Positions 17,275 to 26,047 of a stretch of 64,000 bases of DNA are shown one piece after another. Each line of letters begins with the position of its first letter. Positions within the stretch are counted from its first letter, which is position 1. The notes beneath the pieces were generated by a model. That model saw only the letters and a list, made by a program, of their open reading frames with translations. It was not told the origin of the DNA and searched no databases. The stretch is from the NCBI RefSeq assembly GCF_900112525.1, contig NZ_FOMD01000002.1, positions 434,001 to 498,000 of the forward strand, read 5' to 3'. Source of the DNA: Klenkia taihuensis. Lineage in GTDB: Bacteria > Actinomycetota > Actinomycetes > Mycobacteriales > Geodermatophilaceae. The translations under genes were made by a program, and so were the position numbers.

Positions 17275-18186
17275 ATGGATGCGGACGTGGTGGTCATCGG
17301 TGGGGGTCCGGCGGGGCTGAGCGGGGCTAAGGCGCTGGCCCGCTCGCTGCGGTCGGTGGTGGTCGTGGACGACGACCGGCCGCGCAACGCCCCGGCGGAC
17401 GGGGCGCACAACGTGCTGGGCCACGAGGGCATCGCGCCCCGTGACCTGCTGGCGATCGGCCGGCGCGAGCTCGAGGGCTACGGCGGCCGGGTGGTGGACG
17501 GGCGGGTGGTCGACGCCCGGCGCACCGACGGCGGGTTCGTGGTGGAGCTGGCCGACGGCGGGGCGCTGACCGCGCGGCGGCTGCTGCTGGCCGGCGGCGG
17601 GGTGGACGAGCTGCCCGACGTCCCCGGCCTGGCCCAGCGGTGGGGCCGCGACGTCCTGCACTGCCCCTACTGCCACGGCTACGAGGTGCGCGGCCAGGCG
17701 ATCGGGGTGCTGGCCACCAGCCCGGTGTCGGTGCACTCGACGCTGATGTTCTCCCAGCTCAGCCCGGACGTCGTCCTCTTCGCGCACGGGTACTCCCCGA
17801 CCGCGGAGGAGCGGGCGACGCTGGACGCGCGCGGCGTGCAGGTGGTCGAGGGCGCGGTGGCCGGGGTCGAGGTGACCGACGACCGCCTCTCCGGGGTCCG
17901 GCTGGCCTCGGGCGAGGTGGTCGCCCGCGAGGCGCTGGTCGTCACCTCCTTCGTGCGGGCCCGCACCGACCACCTGGCCGGGCTGGACCTGCCGGTCGAG
18001 GAGCTGCGGATGGGCGACCTGGTGCTGGGCACCAAGATCGTCGCCGAGCCCACCGGGAGGACGCCGGTGACGGGGGTGTGGGCGGCGGGCAACGCGGTCG
18101 AGCCGATGGGCCAGGTGGTCGCCTCGATGGCCGCCGGGCTGATGGCCGGCGCCCAGCTGAACATGGACCTGATCACGAACCCCTGA
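17275..18186 (+). CDS. NAD(P)/FAD-dependent oxidoreductase, thioredoxin reductase-like
   Basis: 303 residues. An FAD Rossmann motif, VVVIGGGPAGLSGAKAL, opens the protein. HCPYCHGYE supplies a CxxC pair in the place of the redox-active disulfide of thioredoxin reductases. GVWAAGNAVEPMGQVVASMA is the C-terminal FAD motif. The second dinucleotide-binding motif is weak (GVLATSPVSVHS in place of GGGDSA), so the partner and pyridine nucleotide are uncertain. Proteins of this type are common in actinobacteria and poorly studied. The final 14 bases overlap the convergent methyltransferase gene. Confidence 0.85.
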   Translation: MDADVVVIGGGPAGLSGAKALARSLRSVVVVDDDRPRNAPADGAHNVLGHEGIAPRDLLAIGRRELEGYGGRVVDGRVVDARRTDGGFVVELADGGALTARRLLLAGGGVDELPDVPGLAQRWGRDVLHCPYCHGYEVRGQAIGVLATSPVSVHSTLMFSQLSPDVVLFAHGYSPTAEERATLDARGVQVVEGAVAGVEVTDDRLSGVRLASGEVVAREALVVTSFVRARTDHLAGLDLPVEELRMGDLVLGTKIVAEPTGRTPVTGVWAAGNAVEPMGQVVASMAAGLMAGAQLNMDLITNP

Positions 18187-18922
18187 CCCGGGTGCCGACG
18201 ACGACCGCGGCACCGCGGTCGTCGTCGGTGACCAGCCGGGCGGCCAGCCCGCCGGCGGTCACCGCGGCCAGCGTGCCGGGCGCCTGCCGCCGGCTGGTCT
18301 CCAGCAGCAGGGAGCCGCCCGGGGCCAGCCAGCCCCGGGCGCCGGCGGCCACCCGGCGGTGCAGGTCCAGCCCGTCCGCCCCGCCGTCCAGCGCCGTGGC
18401 CGGCTCGTGGTCGCGGGCCTCCGGCGGCATGTCGGCGATCGCGTCGGTGGGCACGTAGGGGGCGTTCACGCAGAGCAGGTCCACCCGCCCGCGCAGGTGC
18501 TCCGGCAGGGCGTCGAACAGGTCCCCGGCCCGGGCACCCACGCCGTTGCGCCGGGCGCAGGCGACCGCGGCGGGGTCGACGTCCGCGCCGACCAGCTCGG
18601 CGTCCGGGAGCCCCGCGGCCACCGCGAGGCCGACCGCACCGGAGCCGCAGCAGAGGTCCACGACCACCCGGCCGCCCAGCGCGACCGCCTCCTCGACCAG
18701 CAGCGCGGTGCGCTGGCGCGGCACGAAGACGCCGGGGTCCAGGAGCACCCGGAGGCCGCAGAAGGCGACCCAGCCGAGCACCTGCTCCAGCGGCTCCCCG
18801 GCCACCCGCCGGGCGACCAGGGCGTCGAGGTCGCGGCCGTCGGCGGCCAGCAACGCGGCCTCCTCCTCGGCGAACACGCACCCGGCGGCGCGCAGCCGCG
18901 CGACGACCTCGGCCGGGTTCAC
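18173..18922 (-). CDS. HemK-like class I methyltransferase (putative protein N5-glutamine methyltransferase)
   Basis: 249 residues. It resembles the release-factor glutamine methyltransferase PrmC/HemK: an N-terminal helical part, FVPRQRTALLVEEAV, the SAM motif VVDLCCGSGAVGLAVA and the catalytic NPPY motif here as NAPY in VNAPYVPTDAI. That substitution and its shorter length mark the actinobacterial paralogue group, so the target is uncertain. The GTG start overlaps the stop of the DUF2254 gene by 4 bases, so the two form a coupled operon. Confidence 0.82.
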   Translation of the reverse strand: MNPAEVVARLRAAGCVFAEEEAALLAADGRDLDALVARRVAGEPLEQVLGWVAFCGLRVLLDPGVFVPRQRTALLVEEAVALGGRVVVDLCCGSGAVGLAVAAGLPDAELVGADVDPAAVACARRNGVGARAGDLFDALPEHLRGRVDLLCVNAPYVPTDAIADMPPEARDHEPATALDGGADGLDLHRRVAAGARGWLAPGGSLLLETSRRQAPGTLAAVTAGGLAARLVTDDDRGAAVVVGTRVRGS

Positions 18923-20289
18923 CCCTGGAGTGTGCGCTCCGTGGCGGCCGCCCCCTCCGGCCAGGCCCGCCGCCAGCGCCCGGCCAGCGCGTCCTCCACG
19001 TCGGTCCGCCAGCCCCGTACCTCCTCGGCGTCCAGGTCCGCCGTCCGCCCGGCCACCGCGCAGACCCGGTCGAGCCAGGTGCGCAGCACCGTGTCCAGCC
19101 GCCCGTCGGGCGCGCGCCAGGCCAGCTCGCGCAGCACCCCGGCCAGCCGGCGCAGCACCGCGGGCGAGCCCTCCGCGTACTGCACCGGTTCCTCCAGGCC
19201 CAGCCGGACCAGCGACTCCAGGGACCGCTGCGGCACCACCAGCCGGGTGCCGCCCTGCTCGTCGACGGTGACCGCCGGCCCCAGCGGGCGGTGGGCCAGG
19301 TCCCCGAGCAGGGCCGAGACGTGGCTGAGGGCGTGGACCGCCGTCGTCGGGTCGTTCACACCCGGGCTCAGCGCGCGGGCGGCGATGTCGACCACCTTGC
19401 GCAGGCTGTAGGCGACGTCCCGGTCGGCGGAGCGTTCGTGGTGCAGCCGCAGGCCGGCCTCGACCGCCACCCGGACCGGGGTGAGGTCGCTGCCGGGCGG
19501 GGCCCAGACGTGCGCGACCGGCACGCCGGCCAGCACGGGATCACCGATGCACGGCTCGAGCAGCACCACCGCGCCCGCCTGCTCCGCCGCCCGGGCCACC
19601 ACCCGGTCGTCGACGTCGACGAGGAACCCGCTGGAGCCGACGACCACCGGCTCCGGCCGCCCCCCGGGCAGCACCGGGCCCGGGCCGTCGGGGTCGCTGC
19701 CGAGCTCCTCGTCGTAGGTCCGCATGGCCTCGTCGTGGACGTCGCGCAGCATGGTCTCGACCCGCAGCGACCGGGCGAGGTGGCCGAGGAACAGCAGCAG
19801 CGCGACCACCGCGCCGAGGGTCAGCACGTAGGCCACGGTGATCGACAGCCGCGGCACGAAGGCCTGCGCCGACGTCCCGGCGTCCTCGGTCCGCACCGTG
19901 CGCAGCACCGACAGGGCGTAGACGAAGGTGAGCACCAGCTGGCCGAGCGTCAGCTGCACCACCCGGTCGGTCACGAACGTCTGCAGCACCCGCGGGCTGT
20001 ACTGGCTGCTGCTCAGCTGCAGGGCCACGACGGTCAGCGAGAAGACCAGCCCGGTGACGGAGATGAGCGACCCGGAGATGGCGGCCAGCACGTCCCGGGC
20101 CGCGGACGGCCCGCCGCCGAAGACGAAGGTGAGCGGGCTGCTCCCGTCGGCTCCCTCCAGCGCCTCGTCCAGGGCCGGGAGGGCGACGCCGAGCCCGATG
20201 GCGACCACCACCCCGACCACCGGGAGGGGCCACAGCGACCCGCGGGCGGCGCGCCACAGGCGGCGCGGCCAGGACGTCCGGCGCTTCAC
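18919..20289 (-). CDS. DUF2254 family membrane protein
   Basis: 456 residues. The N-terminal half has several membrane spans (about residues 18-40, 65-90, 110-135, 145-170) with the family stretches SGSLISVTGLVFSLTVVALQ and SSSQYSPRVLQTF. A cytosolic half follows with SPGVNDPTTAVHALSHV. Function of DUF2254 is unknown. The GTG at 20289 starts VKRRTSWPRRLW, a basic stretch before the first span. It is first in an operon with the HemK-like gene and is divergent from the sigma-like membrane protein, 62 bases away. Confidence 0.85.
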   Translation of the reverse strand: MKRRTSWPRRLWRAARGSLWPLPVVGVVVAIGLGVALPALDEALEGADGSSPLTFVFGGGPSAARDVLAAISGSLISVTGLVFSLTVVALQLSSSQYSPRVLQTFVTDRVVQLTLGQLVLTFVYALSVLRTVRTEDAGTSAQAFVPRLSITVAYVLTLGAVVALLLFLGHLARSLRVETMLRDVHDEAMRTYDEELGSDPDGPGPVLPGGRPEPVVVGSSGFLVDVDDRVVARAAEQAGAVVLLEPCIGDPVLAGVPVAHVWAPPGSDLTPVRVAVEAGLRLHHERSADRDVAYSLRKVVDIAARALSPGVNDPTTAVHALSHVSALLGDLAHRPLGPAVTVDEQGGTRLVVPQRSLESLVRLGLEEPVQYAEGSPAVLRRLAGVLRELAWRAPDGRLDTVLRTWLDRVCAVAGRTADLDAEEVRGWRTDVEDALAGRWRRAWPEGAAATERTLQG

Positions 20290-20351
20290 GTGGTGATCAC
20301 CGCGGCACCGTGCCCCGCCGGGCACCGGACGAACCCGATCGGGGGTTCACT

Positions 20352-22004
20352 GTGCCGGTGACCGACGACTGGCGGGAGCTGCTGCCGACGGCGTTCCTGC
20401 TGGCCGGCAGCGACGCGGGTGCCCGCGACCTGCTGGCGCGCGCCCTGGCCCGCGGGGGCGGGGTCGACGCGCTCGTGCGCGCCCACCTGCGCCGCCGGGT
20501 GGGCCGCGAGGTGGTCCTCAGCGGCTCCCCGGGGACGCCGTGGTGGGTCTCCCCCGCCGACGCCGCGGCCGCGGCCGAGCTGTCCGCCGGGCTCGCCGGG
20601 CTGACCCGCGCCGAGCGCGCGGCGGTGGTGCTGCGCTGGTTCGAGGACCGCCCGGCCGACGAGGTCGCGCGGCGGGTGCCCGGCGTGGACCTGGCGGGCC
20701 TGCCGGGCCGGCTCGGGGTGCCGGCGGAGCAGCTGCCGGCCCGGCTGGAGGTGCTGGCCGGGACCGCGCAGCTGGCCGACCTGGACGACGCCGCCGTCGC
20801 CGACGGGGTGCGCGCCGTGCGCCGGGGCCGGTGGGCGATCGCGGGCGCCGCCGTCGCGGTGGTCGCCGTCCTCGCCGTCGGCGTCACCGCCCTGCCCGAC
20901 CTGGTGCGCCCCGCGGAGCCCCCGGCGACCGGCGCGCCCCCGGTCCCGCTGGGCCCGGCGCGGGGGTCGCTGGCCGGGGACACGGAGTTCGTCGCCGACC
21001 TGCGCGACCAGATGGCGCCGGCACCGGACCGGGCCCGGCTGCTCTACGCCGGCGACGCGGTCGGCCACCGCTGGGCGCTGCTGGTGCAGGTCGAGGACGG
21101 CGGGACGACGGCCACCTGGTTCACCGGCCCGACCGGGTCCCCCGCGGCGGCGATGAGCTCCCAGGTCACGGCCCGCAGCAGCGCCTCCTCGACCGTCTTC
21201 TCGGCCACCGTCGAGGACGACCGCGGCGCGGCCCTGCTGCTGGTCGCCGCGCCCGGGGACGAGGTCGAGGTGTCCGCCGGGTTCGACGTGGCCGCCGACG
21301 GCACGGCGGCGCGCACCTCCCGGCCGGTGGGCACCGCCGACGGGGTGTCGGCCGTGCGGCTGGACCGCGCCGGCGGCGGCGGGGTGGTGGCCCGGGTCAG
21401 CCGGGACGGCACCCCGGTGACCACCGACCGGCCGGTGCTGCTGCAGACGTCGGCCAGCTGGGCGGGGACGCCGCTGGCCGCCCGTTCGGGAACCGACCCG
21501 GTCGACCCGTTCGCCTACCGCGTCGCGGTCGAGCAGGTCACCGGTCCGACCGGACGCCGGCCGCAGGACCTGGCGGTGACGGTGCTCGGGTCGGGCACCT
21601 TCCCGGCCCCCGGTGGGACGACCGCGCAGGCGGTGACCGTCGCGGTCGTGCTGCCCACCGGCGCGGTGGCCACCAGCACCGTCGCCGGGACGGGCTTCGC
21701 CGCCCAGCCCTGCGGCACGTCGACCCACCCGGCCGGCACCGACCCGGCCACCCTGGTGGTCGTGGCCCGCTGCGCCTCCTACGCCGGTGACTCCTCCACC
21801 TTCGGGGCCACGCTGGTGGTCGCCGCGCCACCGGGGACCCCGGTCGAGCTGAACACCGGCGCCGGCGGAGCGCTGACGGTCCCGGCGCTGGACGCCGGCT
21901 GGGGCTTCCAGGTCGACGGCGCCGACGACCTCTCCGTGTTCCGGGCCGGCGCCGCGTCGGGGGCCGTGGCCCGGGCCGGCGACGGGCCCCTCGAGGACTT
22001 CTGA
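20352..22004 (+). CDS. membrane-anchored protein with sigma-factor-like N-terminus
   Basis: 550 residues from a GTG behind GGGGG. Residues 9-50 (LLPTAFLLAGSDAGARDLLA and onward) resemble region 2 of SigE-type ECF factors. Residues 81-137 (LAGLTRAERAAVVLRWFEDR, then ADEVARR) resemble region 4. A charged stretch RAVRRGRW and one membrane span (about 161-182) follow, then a ~365-residue outer part rich in Ala, Gly, Thr and Val with no domain I recognise. Key promoter-contact residues look degenerate, so it may be a sigma-derived anchor and not a working sigma factor. No anti-sigma gene is adjacent. Confidence 0.65.
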   Translation: MPVTDDWRELLPTAFLLAGSDAGARDLLARALARGGGVDALVRAHLRRRVGREVVLSGSPGTPWWVSPADAAAAAELSAGLAGLTRAERAAVVLRWFEDRPADEVARRVPGVDLAGLPGRLGVPAEQLPARLEVLAGTAQLADLDDAAVADGVRAVRRGRWAIAGAAVAVVAVLAVGVTALPDLVRPAEPPATGAPPVPLGPARGSLAGDTEFVADLRDQMAPAPDRARLLYAGDAVGHRWALLVQVEDGGTTATWFTGPTGSPAAAMSSQVTARSSASSTVFSATVEDDRGAALLLVAAPGDEVEVSAGFDVAADGTAARTSRPVGTADGVSAVRLDRAGGGGVVARVSRDGTPVTTDRPVLLQTSASWAGTPLAARSGTDPVDPFAYRVAVEQVTGPTGRRPQDLAVTVLGSGTFPAPGGTTAQAVTVAVVLPTGAVATSTVAGTGFAAQPCGTSTHPAGTDPATLVVVARCASYAGDSSTFGATLVVAAPPGTPVELNTGAGGALTVPALDAGWGFQVDGADDLSVFRAGAASGAVARAGDGPLEDF

Positions 22005-22061
22005 CAACACGCGGGATGAAGTTGCCAACAACCGGAACGCGCACGTATCAGGTCGCGCCGT

Positions 22062-22090
22062 GGTGACCAGCTGGTACATGGCCCTAGGTT
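22062..22090 (+). promoter_or_regulatory. candidate promoter of the 95-residue protein gene
   Basis: GTGACC (22063-22068) and TAGGTT (22085-22090) are separated by 16 bases and match -35 and -10 boxes moderately. The leader that follows can fold GGTTG/CAACC, then reaches GGAAGG before the ATG at 22129. Confidence 0.35.
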
Positions 22091-22128
22091 CGGTTGCACC
22101 CAACCCAGGGCTCCCCGGAAGGCCTCCC

Positions 22129-22416
22129 ATGACCGCAGCGCTCTCCCCCGCCGACGGCCACGACCACGACCGGCCCGCGCTGCGCCTGGTCCCCCCGAGG
22201 CTGACCCTGAGCCTGCTCGAGGCCGCCCGGCTGTGCCCGGTCTCGACCAAGGTCCTGTGGGTCGAGTACCTGACCCTGGGCGGGGAGCAGCGCTACGAGG
22301 AGTTCTGCGACCACCTGGCCGACCCGGCCGACGGCGACCCCACCGAGCACGGCCTGGTCGTGCAGACCGTCGCCGAGCTGCTCGCCGACGAGGGCGTGGA
22401 CGTCGACATCGCCTGA
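22129..22416 (+). CDS. hypothetical 95-residue protein
   Basis: I do not recognise this protein. It has a His/Asp-rich N-terminus (SPADGHDHDRPALRLV) and then LEAARLCPVSTKVLWVEYLT and GGEQRYEEFCDHLADPADG. It ends acidic (ADEGVDVDIA). No membrane span is seen. It is probably cytosolic, soluble and helical. The ATG has GGAAGG eight bases upstream, which decides the start. Its stop TGA abuts the stop of the convergent AraC gene, so that the six bases TGATCA encode both. Confidence 0.65.
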   Translation: MTAALSPADGHDHDRPALRLVPPRLTLSLLEAARLCPVSTKVLWVEYLTLGGEQRYEEFCDHLADPADGDPTEHGLVVQTVAELLADEGVDVDIA

Positions 22417-23247
22417 TCAGCCCGGACGGCGGTGCTCCGCGGCGAACCGCCCCGGCGGGGTGCCGACCACCGCGGCCCAGTCACGGGTGAAGTGCGCCTG
22501 GTCGGCGTAGCCCAGCAGAGTCGCGGTCTCCGCGAGCGATCCGTCCCCGGCCCGCAGCCGCTCGGCCGCCTCGTGCAGCCGGCGCCGCTGCACCAACCAC
22601 TTCGGCGTGAGCCCCAGCCGGCGCGCGACCAACCGCTGCAGCGCCCGCTCGCCCAGCCCGGTCGCCGCGCACAGCTGGGCCACCCGCACCAGGTCCGGGC
22701 GCGACTCGACCAGCCCGACCACCCGGTCCACCAGCTCGCCCTCGGCGTCCACCGGCAGGGACGGGCGCAGCAGGTCGGCGAAGGCCTGCACCGCCACGGC
22801 GTGCGCCGCCGGGGCGCGCGGGTCGGGGCCCATCGCCGTCCGCACCCGGTCGGCCAGCTCCCTCCCGGGGTCGCCGAGCAGCTCGCCGATGTCGACATGG
22901 CGGTCGGTGAGGGTCGACATGTCGACACCGGACACCAGCGACCCGGCCGCCGGCGTCAGCATCACCCCGACCGCCCACCCGTCGCCGGCGAGCACGGTCT
23001 CCGACAGCCCGGTGACGACGCCGTAGAACCGGGCGTAGTCGGGGCTGACGACGACGAGCCCGACCGGGTACTGCAGCACCCGCTGCACCGACTCCTGCCC
23101 CGGCGGCACCGACCACACGGGGATCCAGAACCGCTGCACCAGCGGGACGAGGTCCGGCGGGGGCGCGTACCGGAACATGGTGTGCGAGCGGTCGTCCGGG
23201 GCCCGCAGGTGCGCCCGCTCCACCGCGTCGGTCGTGTCGGGTTCCAT
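22417..23247 (-). CDS. AraC family transcriptional regulator
   Basis: 276 residues. The N-terminal part (PPPDLVPLVQRFWIPVW, YPVGLVVVSPDYARFYG) matches the DUF6597-like sensor domain of actinobacterial AraC proteins. The C-terminal ~90 residues hold a two-HTH AraC domain: DLVRVAQLCAATGLGERALQ, then RLGLTPKWLVQRRRLHEAAE and ETATLLGYADQAHFTRDWA. The target is unknown; the 95-residue gene and the DinB-fold gene are its neighbours. ATG at 23247 was chosen; upstream sequence in frame is basic low-complexity without homology. Confidence 0.9.
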   Translation of the reverse strand: MEPDTTDAVERAHLRAPDDRSHTMFRYAPPPDLVPLVQRFWIPVWSVPPGQESVQRVLQYPVGLVVVSPDYARFYGVVTGLSETVLAGDGWAVGVMLTPAAGSLVSGVDMSTLTDRHVDIGELLGDPGRELADRVRTAMGPDPRAPAAHAVAVQAFADLLRPSLPVDAEGELVDRVVGLVESRPDLVRVAQLCAATGLGERALQRLVARRLGLTPKWLVQRRRLHEAAERLRAGDGSLAETATLLGYADQAHFTRDWAAVVGTPPGRFAAEHRRPG

Positions 23248-23285
23248 CAAGACCCACCCTGCCGCACCCCGCCAGGGTGGTGGGC

Positions 23286-23828
23286 ATGCACCGGACCGCC
23301 GCCGCCCACCGGGCCGCCGCCGCAGCCCTGACCGCCGTCCTCGACGCCGTCCCCGCCGACCGGTGGGACCGGCCCTCCCCATGCGAGGGCTGGACGGCCC
23401 GCGACGTCGTCGCGCACGTCGTGGACACCCAGCGCGAGCTGCTCACCACGCACGGCGCGGACGTCGGCCCCCGCCCCGACCTCGCCGACCCGGCCACTGC
23501 CTTCCGCGCGCACACCGGCACCGTCCGGGACCTGCTCACCGACGGGCTGCTCGACACCGCCTACGACGGCTTCTTCGGCCCCACGACCGTCGGCGCCACG
23601 CTGGAGCAGTTCTACGTGTGGGACCTGGTCGTGCACCGCTGGGACGTCGCCCGGGCCACCGGCGGCGACGAGACCCTCGCCGACGCCGAGCTGGACCGCA
23701 TCGAGGCCGGCGCCGACTCCTTCGGGGACGCGCTGCACATGGACGGCATCTGCGGGCCGGCACTGCCGGTCGGCGCGGACGCCGACCGGCAGACGGCCCT
23801 GCTGGCCCGGCTCGGTCGCCGGGCCTGA
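23286..23828 (+). CDS. TIGR03086-type DinB-fold protein (mycothiol-dependent maleylpyruvate isomerase-like)
   Basis: 180 residues. PADRWDRPSPCEGWTARDVV with HVVDTQRELL is the hallmark N-terminal half of the MDMPI/TIGR03086 family, whose His residues bind a divalent metal. VWDLVVHRWDVARATG near residue 115 supplies the second His region. Members may use mycothiol, and many have unknown substrates. An in-frame GTG at 23277 would add three residues. It is divergent from the AraC gene, about 38 bases apart, so the two may be functionally linked. Confidence 0.8.
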   Translation: MHRTAAAHRAAAAALTAVLDAVPADRWDRPSPCEGWTARDVVAHVVDTQRELLTTHGADVGPRPDLADPATAFRAHTGTVRDLLTDGLLDTAYDGFFGPTTVGATLEQFYVWDLVVHRWDVARATGGDETLADAELDRIEAGADSFGDALHMDGICGPALPVGADADRQTALLARLGRRA

Positions 23829-23829
23829 C

Positions 23830-24153
23830 TCAGCTCGCCGCGCCCAGGGCGTCGGCCACCCGGTGGTGGGTGGCCGCCTCGGCGGGGCGGTGCTGCCGCT
23901 CCAGCGTGCGGGCCAGCGCGCGGCGGGCCCAGCCGTCGGCGGGGGCCAGCTCGACCAGCTGGCCGAACGCCTCCTCGGCGCGGGCGAGCTGCGCGGACTC
24001 GAAACAGGCCCGGCCGAGCAGCTCGAGCACCGCGATGTCCTGCGGGTAGGCCGCCACGACCGGGGCCAGGATCGCCACGGCCTCGGTCGGCTGCCCGCTG
24101 ATCAGGAACAGCTCGGCGCGGAGGAACTCGGAGTGCAGGTCGATGGTGGTCAT
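23830..24153 (-). CDS. small tetratricopeptide-repeat protein
   Basis: 107 residues forming about three TPR units: [40 protein letters not shown] and [23 protein letters not shown] proteins bind partners and have no activity of their own. No membrane segment or signal is seen. The ATG is preceded by AGGAGGCC, a strong ribosome site. It is divergent from cobG and ends 2 bases from the convergent DinB-fold gene's stop. Its partner is unknown. Confidence 0.8.
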   Translation of the reverse strand: MTTIDLHSEFLRAELFLISGQPTEAVAILAPVVAAYPQDIAVLELLGRACFESAQLARAEEAFGQLVELAPADGWARRALARTLERQHRPAEAATHHRVADALGAAS

Positions 24154-24168
24154 CGTGGCCTCCTCTCA

Positions 24169-24258
24169 GGCGGCCGGTGGAACGCACGGGCACCTCTCGT
24201 GCTTCCCGGCCGCCCAGGTGCAGGATCCGCCCCCGCGCGGCCCACGTCGAGGTGGGCC
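24169..24258 (+). other. two hairpins in the cobG leader
   Basis: GGCGGCCGG (24169-24177) pairs with CCGGCCGCC (24206-24214), with further pairing of GCACG and CGTGC inside. Downstream, GGCCCAC (24239-24245) pairs with GTGGGCC (24252-24258) over a 6-base loop. Both lie before the cobG start at 24279. I do not see a B12 box (GCCACTG) here, so this is not the known cobalamin riboswitch. Confidence 0.4.
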
Positions 24259-24278
24259 GCACGTAACCTCGGGCCGCC

Positions 24279-25427
24279 ATGACTCCCCGCGACCGTGCCG
24301 ACGCCTGCCCGGGTGCGGTGCAGACGCACCTGGCCGCCGACGGCCGGCTGGCCCGGGTCCGGGTGCCCGGCGGGCTGCTGACCGGTGCGCAGCTGCTGGT
24401 GCTCGCGCAGGCCGCGGTCGACCTGGCCGACGGCGCGCTGGAGCTGACCAGCCGCGGCAACGTGCAGCTGCGCGGCCTGGCCGACGACGCCCCGCCCGAG
24501 CTGGCCCGCCGGCTGCACGACGCCGGGCTGCTGCCCTCGGAGGCCCACGAGACCGCCCGCAACGTGGTGGCCAGCGTGCTGTCCGGGCGGTCCGGCGGGC
24601 TGGTCGACGTCCGGCCGGTGGTGCAGGCCCTGGACGCCGGGCTGGTCGCCGACCCGTCGCTGGCCGCGCTGCCCGGCCGCTTCCTGGTCACCGTGGACGA
24701 CGGCCGCGGCGACGTGCACGGCCTCGCGGGGGACGCCGGCCTGGTCGCGGTGGCGCCCGACGCCCTCGCGCTGGTCCTCGCCGGGCACGGCTCCGGGCTC
24801 CGCGCGGCCCCGGCGCAGGCGCACGACCTTCTGCTGCGCGCGGCCCGCGCGTTCCTCGACGAGCGGGCCGCCCAGGGCTCGCAGGCCTGGCGGGTGCACG
24901 AGCTGGACGACGGCCCGGCGCGGGTGGCCGCCCGCCTCGGGAGCTCGGTGGTGCCGCTGGCGGTGCCCGCCGCGGACCCGCCGGTCGGCTCCCTCGAGCA
25001 GGGCGACGGCCGGGTGGCGCTGGTCGGGCTGGTGCCGCTGGGCCGGCTGACCACCGCCGCCCTCGACGTCCTCGTGCAGGTCACCGCGGCGCTGGGCAGC
25101 GAGGTGCAGCTGACGCCGTGGCGCAGCGTCGCCGTCCCCGACCTGCCCGACGAGTACGTCGACGACGTCGCCACCGCGCTGCACTCCGCGGGCCTGGTCT
25201 TCGACGCGGCGAGCCCCTGGGCGCAGGTCACCGCGTGCGCCGGGCTGCCCGGGTGCGCCAAGTCGCGGGCCGACGTCCGGGCCGACGCCGCGCGGGCGGT
25301 GGCCACCGGCACGCTGCCGGTCCCCGGCCCCCAGCACTGGGCCGGGTGCGAGCGGCGCTGCGGGCGCCCGGCAGGATCGGTCGACGTCCTGGCCACCGGT
25401 CAGGGCTACGAGATCGGAGCAGGGTGA
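24279..25427 (+). CDS. cobG: precorrin-3B synthase CobG
   Basis: 382 residues, related to sulfite/nitrite reductases. CobG uses a 4Fe-4S cluster and oxygen to hydroxylate precorrin-3A to precorrin-3B, the step that defines the aerobic B12 route. The half-domain [12 protein letters not shown] and the cluster Cys motifs [11 protein letters not shown] and GCERRCGRP near the C-terminus are present. It opens a coupled operon cobG-cobH-cobIJ. The leader has two hairpins but no recognisable cobalamin riboswitch. Confidence 0.92.
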   Translation: MTPRDRADACPGAVQTHLAADGRLARVRVPGGLLTGAQLLVLAQAAVDLADGALELTSRGNVQLRGLADDAPPELARRLHDAGLLPSEAHETARNVVASVLSGRSGGLVDVRPVVQALDAGLVADPSLAALPGRFLVTVDDGRGDVHGLAGDAGLVAVAPDALALVLAGHGSGLRAAPAQAHDLLLRAARAFLDERAAQGSQAWRVHELDDGPARVAARLGSSVVPLAVPAADPPVGSLEQGDGRVALVGLVPLGRLTTAALDVLVQVTAALGSEVQLTPWRSVAVPDLPDEYVDDVATALHSAGLVFDAASPWAQVTACAGLPGCAKSRADVRADAARAVATGTLPVPGPQHWAGCERRCGRPAGSVDVLATGQGYEIGAG

Positions 25428-26047
25428 GCTACGAGTACGAGCACGACGGCGCCGAGATCTACCGGCAGTCCTTCGCGACGATCCGCCGCGAGGCCGCGCT
25501 GGACCGGCTGCCGGCCGACGTCGCGCAGGTGACGGTGCGGATGATCCACGCCTGCGGCCAGGTCGACCTGGTGGACGACGTCGCCTGGTCCGAGGGCGTG
25601 GTCGGCAAGGCCCGCGCGGCGCTCGAGCGCGGCGCCCCGGTGCTCTGCGACGCCCAGATGGTGGCCGCCGGCGTCACCCGCAAGCGGCTGCCCGCCTACA
25701 ACGAGGTGGTCTGCACGCTCAACGACCCGCGGACGCCGGACCTCGCCGCGGCCCTGGGCACCACCCGGACGGCGGCCGCCCTGCAGCTGTGGGGCGACAA
25801 GCTGGACGGCGCCGTCGTCGCCATCGGCAACGCCCCGACCGCGCTGTTCCACCTGCTGGAGATGGTCGCCGCCGGCGCCCCGCGCCCCGCCGCGGTGGTC
25901 GGCATCCCGGTGGGCTTCATCGGCGCGGTGGAGAGCAAGGACGCCCTCGCCGCCTCCGACCTGGACTTCCTGGTCGTCCGCGGCCGCCGGGGCGGCTCCG
26001 CGATCACCGCCGCCGCGGTCAACGCGCTGGCGAGCACCGCCGAATGA
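25424..26047 (+). CDS. cobH: precorrin-8X methylmutase CobH
   Basis: 207 residues. CobH moves the methyl group from C11 to C12 of precorrin-8X, giving hydrogenobyrinate. The catalytic His region [14 protein letters not shown] is intact, and [15 protein letters not shown] and [15 protein letters not shown] are typical. The GTG start overlaps the cobG stop by GTGA, and its own stop overlaps the cobIJ start by ATGA. Confidence 0.95.
   Translation: MSYEYEHDGAEIYRQSFATIRREAALDRLPADVAQVTVRMIHACGQVDLVDDVAWSEGVVGKARAALERGAPVLCDAQMVAAGVTRKRLPAYNEVVCTLNDPRTPDLAAALGTTRTAAALQLWGDKLDGAVVAIGNAPTALFHLLEMVAAGAPRPAAVVGIPVGFIGAVESKDALAASDLDFLVVRGRRGGSAITAAAVNALASTAE

Noticed and set aside
24154-24278. Cobalamin riboswitch before cobG
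   Set aside because: I looked for GCCACTG and the GAGCCAG arm on both strands and found neither.
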